64,000 nt of DNA, taken from UBA1014 sp964344035 (lineage in GTDB: Bacteria; SAR324; NAC60-12). The notes below the pieces were generated by a model. The model was not told where the DNA came from. It did no database searches and saw nothing but the letters and a program-made list of their open reading frames with translations. The stretch is taken from assembly GCA_964344035.1 (NCBI GenBank), contig CAYFLK010000009.1:22242-86241 (forward strand), written 5' to 3'. Made by a program: the position numbers and the translations under genes. Below are positions 26,678-34,028 of the stretch, in pieces (position 1 is the first letter of the stretch; each line of letters begins with the position of its first letter).

Positions 26678-27616
26678 TTATCGAGGCCGCTCGAAGGAAA
26701 GGCATCCCAGTTTTCCGGATCGGAAATCGCGCAGGACCTGTTCCGCGGCGCGGAGGTGATCTTCCACCCCGCCGCTCTTCAGGAATCCCCTGCTGCCGGC
26801 GATCCTGTCGAGCAACGCCAATGAGGGAATCCCTTGTTTCACCCCTGACAGCCGATAGACTTCAACAACTCTTTCGAACGAGTTACGTTTCAGGATATCC
26901 AGCAGAAAATCCGCCAGACGCAGGCTTCCCACAATCTCATCCTTGACAGCACCGGTGAGTGTGAGCTGAAAACCTGTTTCAAGGGATTCGATTTTCGGAC
27001 GTAGAATCCCGGGGGTATCGAGCAGTTCCACATCCTTTCCCAGAAGCACCCATTCCTGGTGACGGGTAACGCCCGGAGCCGGACCTGTTTCAGCGGCGTG
27101 TCTGCGGGTCAGCCGGTTGATCAAAGTCGATTTTCAAACATTCGGGATGCCGACCACCATCAGTTTCAAGGGAGGGGGCCGAATCCCCCGCCGTCCGAAC
27201 CGTTCCCAGCGGGTGCGCATCAGCTCACGCGCTCGCGGCAGAATTTTGCGCAGATGTCTTTTTTCGAGCACATCGATGAAGAGGCAGGGCTGGCCGGTGT
27301 TATGAAAATGTCTCTCCCAGTCCCGGCTCACGGCAGGGTCGGCAAGCCCGGTTTTGTTGAACAGCACCAGCCTTTTTTTTTGCCCCAGCAGCGATTCAAA
27401 CTCCGGATTAACCGATGCAAGGGGAATCCTCGCATCACGCAGTTCCAGGACCACGTCCACCCGTTTCAACGGCGCGGCAAGTTCCTTGCCTGCCTTGTGC
27501 ATGTGTCCCGGAAACCAGTTGATCTCCGGGTTGCCCCATCCTTGAGGGTGGTCAGACAGTCCGACAGCCGGGTTTCCGGAATTAAAAGTAATAGGTGGTG
27601 GTGATGATCTGTTCAT
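26678..27616 (-). pseudogene. rbgA: Ribosome biogenesis GTPase RbgA/YlqF, interrupted by an in-frame TGA
   Basis: A circularly permuted GTPase gene of about 312 codons. The N-terminal part has NWFPGHMHKAGKEL, ELRDARIPLASVNPEF and a G4-like motif FNKTGLAD, where the usual NKxD aspartate is Gly. The G1 motif should read GIPNVGKSTLINRL but reads GIPNV-stop-KSTLINRL: a TGA at 27134-27136 stands where a glycine codon (GGA) is expected. After it the frame continues unbroken with DTPGIL (G3) to the end. TGA is used as a normal stop elsewhere in this window. RbgA assists 50S assembly. Two changes in two GTP-binding motifs suggest a real pseudogene, although a sequencing error at the stop cannot be excluded. 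The 5' end overlaps the upstream gene by about 35 bp. Confidence 0.8.
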
Positions 27617-28463
27617 CCGGAATTTCCTTGTCTTCAGGTTGATTTTCATGCAGGTTTCTGTCATGCATGATTCGACTGCCCTGCTCAATCACGTCCGCGA
27701 TCACTTCCTCTCCAGTGACCTCTCCCTCTTCATCTTCATAGCCAAGTTCCTCCACGGCAAGCTGTTCCTGAACCAGGGATTCCATGTCTTTGAACAAAAC
27801 CCCCATTCCCAGGTCGAATTTCCATTCCGGATTTTCATAAAACACCCCTTCAGCAAGCATCGCTAGAAAAACCACCCGGTAAGGATCAATCCCCTTGAAT
27901 TCCGCTGCCGCAACCCGCAGGTCGTACCAGCGGTCACCTTCCAGCAGGTCGTTGTGCGGGTCCGCAAACACACCTTCCTGCAAATCGACGTAGGCATACA
28001 CTTCAAAATGTTGCAAATACGATTCCTGCTGTTTGAGCAGATGATTGTAGACTTCAAGCCCCTTTTCGGCGGTTTGGAAAAAATCATCCTCTCCGAGCCG
28101 CACCCAGCCTTGCTCCTCCATTTCCTTCAGCAGCGTTTCCAGGGCAGCTTCATCTTTCCCGGAAAGGGCGAGATGAATACGATTGGATTCTACCTTTTCC
28201 ATTTCCTGCCGCAGGGATTGCAGATTCTGTTCGAACTCCCTATATTCGTTTTTTACAACCTGCAATTCATCTTCCTCCTCCGCGGAGCGGAAAAATCCGC
28301 GTTTGAGAGATTTTATGCGCTCCTCAAGTTCATGGAGGGTTTTTTCAAGAACTTTTTTTTCTGCCTGCAAACGGTCATAGCGCATCATCCAATCCAGCAA
28401 TACGAGCATCCCATATTCATTGCATGCGCGTTTCTCCAGTGGCGGTCTCAAGACGGAATTCAT
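27582..28463 (-). CDS. Coiled-coil protein of unknown function, 293 aa
   Basis: A soluble, acidic protein whose residues of about 30-100 form a long predicted coiled coil (LQAEKKVLEKTLHELEERIK and onward). The rest is mixed helical with several aromatic residues and an acidic stretch near the C-terminus (ELGYEDEEGEVTGEE). I do not recognise it. It overlaps the start of the broken rbgA gene by about 35 bp on the same strand, which suggests co-transcription, and it is divergent from zapA. Confidence 0.6.
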   Translation of the reverse strand: MNSVLRPPLEKRACNEYGMLVLLDWMMRYDRLQAEKKVLEKTLHELEERIKSLKRGFFRSAEEEDELQVVKNEYREFEQNLQSLRQEMEKVESNRIHLALSGKDEAALETLLKEMEEQGWVRLGEDDFFQTAEKGLEVYNHLLKQQESYLQHFEVYAYVDLQEGVFADPHNDLLEGDRWYDLRVAAAEFKGIDPYRVVFLAMLAEGVFYENPEWKFDLGMGVLFKDMESLVQEQLAVEELGYEDEEGEVTGEEVIADVIEQGSRIMHDRNLHENQPEDKEIPDEQIITTTYYF

Positions 28464-28645
28464 AGGACAAACTCAACCGGAACGGTCATTATAATCGGTT
28501 TGTAAGAAAAGAAATTGCTTTACCAGAAAAAACCTGATACATCTATTATCAGTTGCCCACGTTATCACATCTTGAGGGAATTCTCATGGTTATCCGGATG
28601 TGTTGGACATGGAGCTGTCATTGAAGCGTATGGAGACGGAATAAC

Positions 28646-28996
28646 GTGTCGGACAACGAGATGAAACAGTATCAGATTACCATCAATGGGAACCGGCTGG
28701 ATATCGCCAGCTCATGCGGTGAGGAGCACATCAGGGAAGTTGAACGGTTTCTGGATCTGCAGGTTGCGGAAGTCAATCAACAGACCGGTGCCATCGGAAG
28801 CCAGACGTATCTGGCATTTCTGGTTGCCCTGAATCTGGCTGACGAACTGCTGAATCTTCAGCGCCGGCAATCGCAGTATGAATTGATCGAGCAAGGATTG
28901 TCAAACCTGTGTTCGCGCTTGGATATGGCGCTTACACAACCCGGGATTGCTGGGACGAGGATCAGCCAGACCGCGGACTTCGGCGCCAGATTCTGA
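28646..28996 (+). CDS. zapA: Cell division protein ZapA
   Basis: A 116-aa ZapA: an N-terminal domain with the pattern YQITINGNRLDIASSCGEEH, a middle helix, and a C-terminal coiled coil (VALNLADELLNLQRRQSQYE). ZapA cross-links FtsZ filaments at midcell. The GTG start at 28646 is preferred because GGAG lies 10 nt upstream; an ATG at 28661 is an alternative. As in many proteobacteria, a 6S RNA candidate follows directly. Confidence 0.88.
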   Translation: MSDNEMKQYQITINGNRLDIASSCGEEHIREVERFLDLQVAEVNQQTGAIGSQTYLAFLVALNLADELLNLQRRQSQYELIEQGLSNLCSRLDMALTQPGIAGTRISQTADFGARF

Positions 28997-29554
28997 GGGT
29001 TATACTGATACGAAAGGCGTAATCCCTGCATGGTGAAGCACCATCTGCGGATACGCAGATACATTCCTGCGGTGTGCGTGATGCAAAACTTTTGCTACCT
29101 TATATTTTCAAAAAGGGGTCGGTCCCTGAAGAAGGTGTGCAAGCCTTCCGAGTAGAAGGAAGCCTAAATTCTTCACACTTTCCCCACCTGTTGGGCGAGG
29201 TATCAAAAGCCCTTTTTTTCACACGGCATCGCGGGAATTCCTTCCTCGTCATACCCAACCGACCAAACCTGCGGCAGAGTCAAGCAGATTAGTTTAAAAA
29301 TTCATCATGGTTAAGCCGGGTGATTCCATCCGGAATCTATTCCATACAGTGCCCCTCTCACTCACACGGCATTCCCCTGAAACGAAAGTGAAGTGCGGGT
29401 ACTCCTGTCCCCTTGAAGAAGCACAGTGTGATGGAGCGCCACCCGGAGATTCGATTACACATCTGTAAGAAAGTAATTACTGGAGCAAGAAAACATCAAC
29501 AATAAATGTGGATGATTCCGGTTTTGGGGAATCCACACATATATTCTCAGCCCC
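28997..29554. other. Non-coding stretch between zapA and the xerC-like gene
   Basis: Besides the 6S RNA candidate (29084-29220), the first 85 bp contain two perfect small hairpins (ATGGTG-AAG-CACCAT and CTGCG-GATA-CGCAG at about 29030-29060), perhaps a zapA terminator or part of the RNA leader. The last 330 bp show no gene or clear structure. Confidence 0.4.
29084..29220 (+). ncRNA. ssrS: Candidate 6S RNA
   Basis: Directly downstream of zapA, as in many proteobacteria. A closing stem pairs CTTTTGCTACCTT (29089-29101) with GAGGTATCAAAAG (29197-29209), with one mismatch. Inside are an unpaired region with GGTCGGTCCCTGAAG, resembling the 5' bubble strand of 6S RNA (cf. CAGTCCCCTGAG in E. coli), and a second long stem GAAGGTGTG/CACACTTTC (29131-29139, 29174-29182) capped by a small hairpin. 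The 3' bubble side reads CCTGTTGGGCGAGG, close to the E. coli pattern. A T-run (29213-29219) follows. The molecule would be about 135 nt, shorter than usual. 6S RNA mimics an open promoter and binds RNA polymerase. Confidence 0.6.
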
Positions 29555-30511
29555 ATGCAGCCCCTGATTCAAGAATTCGTGGAAATCCTGAAAGCCGGGA
29601 AATACTCGAAAAACAGCATCCAGAACCACCGCCTGGATCTGCAGAAATTCTTCACCTGGGTTGGTGAGGGAAAAGAGGTCAGGTTGCCGAAATTGCAGGC
29701 CTTGCAGACCGAAGACCTTGAGGGCTACATGAAGTTTCTCCAGCAGGACTTGAAGCCAAGAAGCGTGGCGCGCCACCTCTCTTCGGTGAAACTGTTTCTT
29801 AATGATCTGGAAAAACGCGGACTGATCCAGGTCAACCCAATCCATCGGCTGCGCTTTCCGGAAATCGTTCCCGCGCCCCCTGAAACACTGACACATGAAG
29901 AGGTGGTCGCCCTGCTTGAAACCCCGGACCCAGAGCACTATTTAGGATTGCGTGACCGTGCTTTGCTGGAACTTCTTTATTCCAGCGGATTGAAGGTCAA
30001 CGAATTGCTGGGATTAAATGTTGATGACCTCTACCTCAACCTTGCATTTCTAAAAGTCCGCGGGAAACGGGAGCGGATGGTTCCGGTCACTTCAAAGGCG
30101 GTAGAAGCTCTGCAGGAATATCTGGAAAAAAGCAGGGAAACACGCCTGCTGAATCCCGCCGACCCCTGTCTGTTTCCGGGCAGAAACGGTACCCGCATGT
30201 CGCGGGTCGGTTTTTGGGTGATGATCAAGAAACATGCAAAACGGGCGGGAATTCAAAACCCCATCAATGCTCGAATCCTCAGGCATTCATTCGCCGCACA
30301 TCTGCTTCAAAACGGGATGGACCTTCCGGACATCCAGGACCTTTTTGGATACGTCAGTCTCGACACGACCCTGCAGTACGCTCACATCAACCGTCCGGAT
30401 TTCAATGAAGTTTATCACAAGCATCATCCCCGCGGATATAAGCGCACTGCTCAGGATGATGAATCCGGCCTGACTGCGAGCGTCCTCGCTCAGGCAGGTA
30501 AGCAGTTATAA
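29555..30511 (+). CDS. XerC/XerD-family tyrosine recombinase with altered catalytic residues
   Basis: A 318-aa protein with the N-terminal SAM-like DNA-binding domain and C-terminal catalytic domain of Xer recombinases, including a C-terminus like XerC (EVYHKHHPRGYKR). The active site is unusual: the first Arg is Lys (GLKVNEL, residue 147), the HxxR histidine is Arg (RILRHSF, residues 240-243), and the LGH histidine is Tyr (FGYVSL, residue 266). The nucleophile Tyr275 and the second Arg243 remain. Three of six catalytic positions are changed, so activity may be weak or lost, or it may bind DNA without cutting. The last residues LTASVLAQAG are encoded by a palindromic element (30469-30498). 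Confidence 0.85.
   Translation: MQPLIQEFVEILKAGKYSKNSIQNHRLDLQKFFTWVGEGKEVRLPKLQALQTEDLEGYMKFLQQDLKPRSVARHLSSVKLFLNDLEKRGLIQVNPIHRLRFPEIVPAPPETLTHEEVVALLETPDPEHYLGLRDRALLELLYSSGLKVNELLGLNVDDLYLNLAFLKVRGKRERMVPVTSKAVEALQEYLEKSRETRLLNPADPCLFPGRNGTRMSRVGFWVMIKKHAKRAGIQNPINARILRHSFAAHLLQNGMDLPDIQDLFGYVSLDTTLQYAHINRPDFNEVYHKHHPRGYKRTAQDDESGLTASVLAQAGKQL
30469..30498 (+). repeat. Palindromic CCTGNCT/AGGCAGG element, copy 2 (end of xerC-like gene)
   Basis: A 30-bp element. Outer arms are CCTGACT and AGGCAGG (one mismatch), the inner stem is GCGAG/CTCGC, the loop CGTC and the right-side bulge TC. It is read in frame as LTASVLAQAG, four codons before the stop, so it extends the C-terminus beyond the conserved XerC end. 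Confidence 0.8.
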
Positions 30512-30582
30512 CCCCCCCCCTCATCTGAAACAAGTCACGGTGGCAAGGGAATAGACCCGGCCTTTGATCTTTTAATTTGTAT

Positions 30583-30603
30583 GGGCAAAACCTGTGTTTG
30601 CCC
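30583..30603. promoter_or_regulatory. Inverted repeat in the hsd promoter region
   Basis: GGGCAAA (30583-30589) and TTTGCCC (30597-30603) form a 7-bp inverted repeat with a 7-nt spacer, 36 bp upstream of the hsdM start. It could be an operator for the restriction operon or a small hairpin. No gene for a dedicated regulator is visible nearby. Confidence 0.35.
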
Positions 30604-30639
30604 GCAATAATAAGGGGTTAAATACGAAAGAGGAAATAC

Positions 30640-32189
30640 ATGACAGAAAAAAAAGGAAACGGCGCCAATCTCGGCTTTGAGAACCAGATGTGGGCGGCTG
30701 CGGACAAGCTGCGGGGGCATATGGACGCCTCCGAGTACAAGCATGTGGTTCTCGGCCTGATTTTTCTGAAATACATCTCAGACGCCTTCCAGGCCAAGTA
30801 CAAGCAGCTTGAAGCGACGAAGGATACCGAATACACCGATCCGGAAGACCGTGACGAATACTCGGCAGCCAATATCTTCTGGGTACCCAAGGAGGCCCGC
30901 TGGGCCAAACTGCAGGCGAGCGCAAAGCAACCGGCCATCGGCAAACTTGTTGATGATGCGATGGTGGCCATTGAAAAAGAGAACCCGACGCTCAAAGGCG
31001 TTCTCCCCAAGGACTATGCCCGCCCGTCCCTGGACAAACACCGTTTGGGTGAGCTCATCGATATCATCAGCAAGATCGGGCTTGGGGACGATGAATCCCG
31101 GTCGAAGGACATTCTCGGCCGCGTGTACGAGTATTTCCTCGGTCGTTTCGCCGCGGCGGAAGGCAAGGGCGGCGGCGAGTTCTACACGCCTCAGTGCGTG
31201 GTCAAGCTGCTCGTCAGAATGATCGAGCCTTATAAAGGCCGCGTGTATGACCCGTGCTGCGGCTCGGGCGGCATGTTCGTCCAGAGCGAGCGTTTTGTTG
31301 AAGAACACGGCGGGCGCCTGGGCGACATCGCCATCTATGGTCAGGAGTCCAATTCCACCACTTGGCGGCTGGCCATGATGAACCTGGCAATCAGAGGGCT
31401 CGACGCCAACCTTGGCGGTCAGCATGCGGACAGTTTTCACAGCGATCTTCACAAAGACCTGCGCGCCGATTTCATCCTCGCTAATCCGCCCTTCAACATG
31501 AGCGACTGGGGCGGCGAACGCCTTCGAGAAGACGCCCGCTGGAAATACGGCATTCCGCCGGTTAACAACGCCAACTACGCCTGGATTCAGCATTTCATCC
31601 ATCACCTGTCGCCCAAGGGCGTTGCCGGTTTCGTCATGGCCAACGGGTCCATGTCCACCAATACCGTCAGCGAAGGAGAAATCCGCAAGAACATCATCGA
31701 GGCTGACCTGGTGGACTGCATGATCGCATTGCCCGGTCAGCTCTTTTACACAACGCAGATTCCGGTGTGCCTCTGGTTCGTGGCCCGGAACAAGAAGAAC
31801 GGCAAGTTCCGCTTGAGAAGCGGACACACGCTTTNNNNNNNNNNCGCAAACTCGGCGCCCTCGTTGACCGAACCCACAAAGATTTTTCTGAAGAAGAGAT
31901 CAACAAGGTGGCTGCCACCTATCACGCCTGGCGGGGCGAGAAAGATGCCGGTGAGTATAAGGATGTGCCGGGCTTTTGTAAGAGCGCCAGTACCGACGAA
32001 ATCAAGGAACACGGCTACGTGTTGACTCCTGGCCGGTATGTAGGCGCAGCCGAGGTCGAGGACGACGGCGTTTCTTTTGAGGAGAAGATGGCCGAACTTT
32101 CAGCTACATTATTCGAGCAGTTCGCTGAAGCTGATCAGCTCGAAGCCACCATCAGGAAGAATCTGGAGGTTTTGGGTTATGGGGAGTGA
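30640..32189 (+). CDS. hsdM: Type I restriction-modification system methyltransferase subunit HsdM (interrupted by an assembly gap)
   Basis: An N6-adenine methyltransferase of about 515 aa. The N-terminal HsdM domain (ADKLRGHMDASEYKHVVLGL) is followed by motif I DPCCGSGGMF (about residue 202) and the catalytic NPPF (about 281). A GAGGAAAT ribosome-binding site precedes the ATG. Ten Ns at 31835-31844 interrupt the gene, and the frame changes by one across them; the 3' part (RKLGALVDRTHKDF to NLEVLGYGE) is clearly the HsdM C-terminus. Families usually read TLFIDARKLG here, which needs 11 missing bases rather than 10, so the gene is probably intact. It overlaps hsdS by 11 bp. It protects host DNA and is part of the restriction complex. 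Confidence 0.92.
31835..31844. other. Assembly gap (10 N) inside hsdM
   Basis: Ten unknown bases. The reading frame before and after requires a real gap of 11 bases (or 11 plus or minus a multiple of 3), so the N count is a placeholder. Confidence 0.9.
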
Positions 32190-33351
32190 GTGGCTGAAAA
32201 CAACACTTGGAAAGGTACTGATTCTTCAACGTGGGTTCGACCTTCCAAAGAACGATCGCATACCTGGCCAGTACCCCGTTATTGCTTCTACCGGAACTGT
32301 AGGTAATCATAACGAAGCAAAAGTGAAAGCACCTGGAGTAGTTATTGGACGTTCTGGAAGTCTAGGAGGTGGGCAGTGGATTGTAACAGATTTTTGGCCA
32401 CTCAATACCACTCTATGGGTTAAGGATTTCAAGGATAATGACCGTCGTTTCTGTTATTATTTACTGAAATCTTTAAACCTTTCCCAATTTAATGCAGGTA
32501 GCGGAGTTCCAACTCTCAACCGCAATCATATTCATCCTCTACCCATCGTAGTTCCAAAGGATATCCCCGAACAACACACCATAGCCCATATTTTAGGCTC
32601 GCTGGACGACAAGATTGAATTGAACCGCCGGATGAACGAGACGCTGGAGGCCACAGCCCGGGCAATCTTCAAGTCCTGGTTCGTGGATTTCGATCCGGTG
32701 CGCGTCAAAGCAGAAGGCGGTGACCCAGGCTTGCCGGATGATGTTGCCGGGCTCTTTCCCGACAGTTTCGAGGACTCGGAGCTTGGGGAGATTCCGAGGG
32801 GGTGGGAGGTGAAGACTATTGGTGATGTGGCTGAATTTGCCTACGGAAAGGCTTTGAAGGCATCTGATAGAAAACCCGGTGATGTCCCAGTATTCGGTTC
32901 TAATGGACAAGTAGGGCTACATAATGAAGCCTTGGTCGAAGGTCCAGGAATCGTCATCGGCAGAAAAGGCAATCCCGGAATCGTCACATGGTCATATGAT
33001 GATTTTTTTCCAATTGATACAACCTTCTATGTCAAGAGAACGGGAGTTGTTCTAAGTCTGAACTATCTTTTCTATGCTCTAAAAGATCAAGATTTACCAA
33101 GTTTGAGCGCGGACTCCGCCGTTCCTGGCTTGAACAGAAACTTAGCATATATGAGTAAATTCTTAGTGCCTCATGAAAAAGTCTTGACGGCATTTGATGG
33201 ACAGATTGAGCCACTTTTTCAAAAGATCTATGCAAATGAAAAAGAGTCGAAAACGCTTACATCCCTTCGTGACGCCCTCCTCCCCAAACTCATTTCCGGC
33301 GAGTTGCGTGTCCCGGATGCGGAAAAGTTCGTTGAGGAGGTTGGGGTATGA
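32179..33351 (+). CDS. hsdS: Type I restriction-modification specificity subunit HsdS
   Basis: A 390-aa HsdS with two target-recognition domains in tandem. Each half begins with the tip of a TRD (WLKTTLGKVLILQRG at residue 5; WEVKTIGDVAEFAYGKAL at about residue 211) and ends in a conserved helix (IPEQHTIAHILGSLDDKIELN; ESKTLTSLRDALLPKLISGEL). The two TRDs define a bipartite target, which cannot be read from the sequence. Its ATG overlaps the end of hsdM and its TGA overlaps the next gene's ATG (ATGA). The TRD regions are more AT-rich than their surroundings, as is usual for exchanged TRDs. Confidence 0.93.
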   Translation: MGSEWLKTTLGKVLILQRGFDLPKNDRIPGQYPVIASTGTVGNHNEAKVKAPGVVIGRSGSLGGGQWIVTDFWPLNTTLWVKDFKDNDRRFCYYLLKSLNLSQFNAGSGVPTLNRNHIHPLPIVVPKDIPEQHTIAHILGSLDDKIELNRRMNETLEATARAIFKSWFVDFDPVRVKAEGGDPGLPDDVAGLFPDSFEDSELGEIPRGWEVKTIGDVAEFAYGKALKASDRKPGDVPVFGSNGQVGLHNEALVEGPGIVIGRKGNPGIVTWSYDDFFPIDTTFYVKRTGVVLSLNYLFYALKDQDLPSLSADSAVPGLNRNLAYMSKFLVPHEKVLTAFDGQIEPLFQKIYANEKESKTLTSLRDALLPKLISGELRVPDAEKFVEEVGV

Positions 33352-34028
33352 GTGGACGCCGTGGACAAGATGGACAGGATGGACGTGGAGGGGGAAGCAA
33401 GCCGTCTGAGGGGCTTATTCCCAAGCATGGCGGTTATCGAAACCTGAAGAGCTTTCAGATCGCGCAGTTGGTCTATGACGTAACCGTGCGGTTTTGTGAC
33501 CGCTATATCGACAGGTTCAGCCGGACAAAAGATCAGATGGTGCAGGCGGCGCGGTCCGGTGTGCAAAACATCGCCGAAGGCAGCAAGGCGTCGGGAACAT
33601 CCAAAAAGACCGAACTGAAACTGACTAATGTGGCCCGGGCCAGCCTTGAAGAATTGCGGCTGGATTATGAGGATTTTTTACGGCAGCGGGGGTTACGTCA
33701 GTGGGCGCGGGAAGACCCGCGCAGAGCGGCACTGATCAATCGGCGGTGTGCTACAGCGGACGAGGTGGCGCAGTGGGTGAAAGAAATTCATGATGGACCC
33801 AGTGGACATCATGGACAAGATGGACGGAATAGGCCGTCCACTACGTCCACTGTGTCCACCAAGTCCACCTACCCCGAAATCGCGGCCAATGCCGCATTGG
33901 TTTTAATCGCCGTAGCCTGCAGCCTGTTGGACCGCCAGCTTGCGTCACAGGCCGAGGCTTTCGAAAAAGAGGGTGGCTTTACGGAACGCCTCTATCAACG
34001 ACGGGTTCAGGCTCGGAGGAAGCAATGA
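33348..34028 (+). CDS. Four-helix-bundle (S23/IVP-like) protein within the hsd operon
   Basis: A 226-aa protein. Residues 30-125 (YRNLKSFQIAQLVYDVTVRF, then QMVQAARSGVQNIAEGSKA and ELRLDYEDFLRQRG) are the four-helix-bundle family related to 23S rRNA intervening-sequence proteins; the C-terminal 50 residues (EIAANAALVLIAVACSLLDRQL) are a suffix domain often seen with it. Such proteins recur in type I restriction operons, with unknown role. The first 20 codons are a Gly-x-x repeat (GRRGQDGQDGRGG) and the stretch around residues 150-172 is low-complexity; both are encoded by 9-bp-periodic TGGAC arrays. ATGA overlap with hsdS; its stop overlaps the hsdR ATG. Confidence 0.82.
   Translation: MSGRRGQDGQDGRGGGSKPSEGLIPKHGGYRNLKSFQIAQLVYDVTVRFCDRYIDRFSRTKDQMVQAARSGVQNIAEGSKASGTSKKTELKLTNVARASLEELRLDYEDFLRQRGLRQWAREDPRRAALINRRCATADEVAQWVKEIHDGPSGHHGQDGRNRPSTTSTVSTKSTYPEIAANAALVLIAVACSLLDRQLASQAEAFEKEGGFTERLYQRRVQARRKQ
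33353..33384 (+). repeat. TGGAC array with 9-bp period, first cluster
   Basis: TGGAC begins at 33353, 33362, 33371 and 33380: four copies at exact 9-nt spacing, at the start of the four-helix-bundle gene. The spacers are CGCCG-like and vary, so the five bases rather than the whole unit are conserved. Confidence 0.85.
33794..33867. repeat. Inverted 9-bp-periodic arrays, four TGGAC then four GTCCA
   Basis: TGGAC begins at 33794, 33803, 33812 and 33821; its complement GTCCA begins at 33836, 33845, 33854 and 33863. Both series have an exact 9-nt period and form a large interrupted inverted repeat, with the four-base spacers not complementary. Confidence 0.85.

Noticed and set aside
27134..27136. 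TGA recoded as glycine or selenocysteine in rbgA
   Set aside because: TGA ends many clearly intact genes here (for example hsdM, hsdS and hrpA), no SECIS-like element was seen, and a second motif (NKTG) is also damaged. A pseudogene or sequencing error is simpler.
30778..31827. 349-codon open frame on the minus strand inside hsdM
   Set aside because: It is antisense to a conserved, motif-bearing HsdM sequence and has no recognisable domain.
33794..33867. CRISPR array
   Set aside because: The repeated unit is only 5 bp with a 9-bp period, it lies within a coding frame, and no cas genes are nearby.
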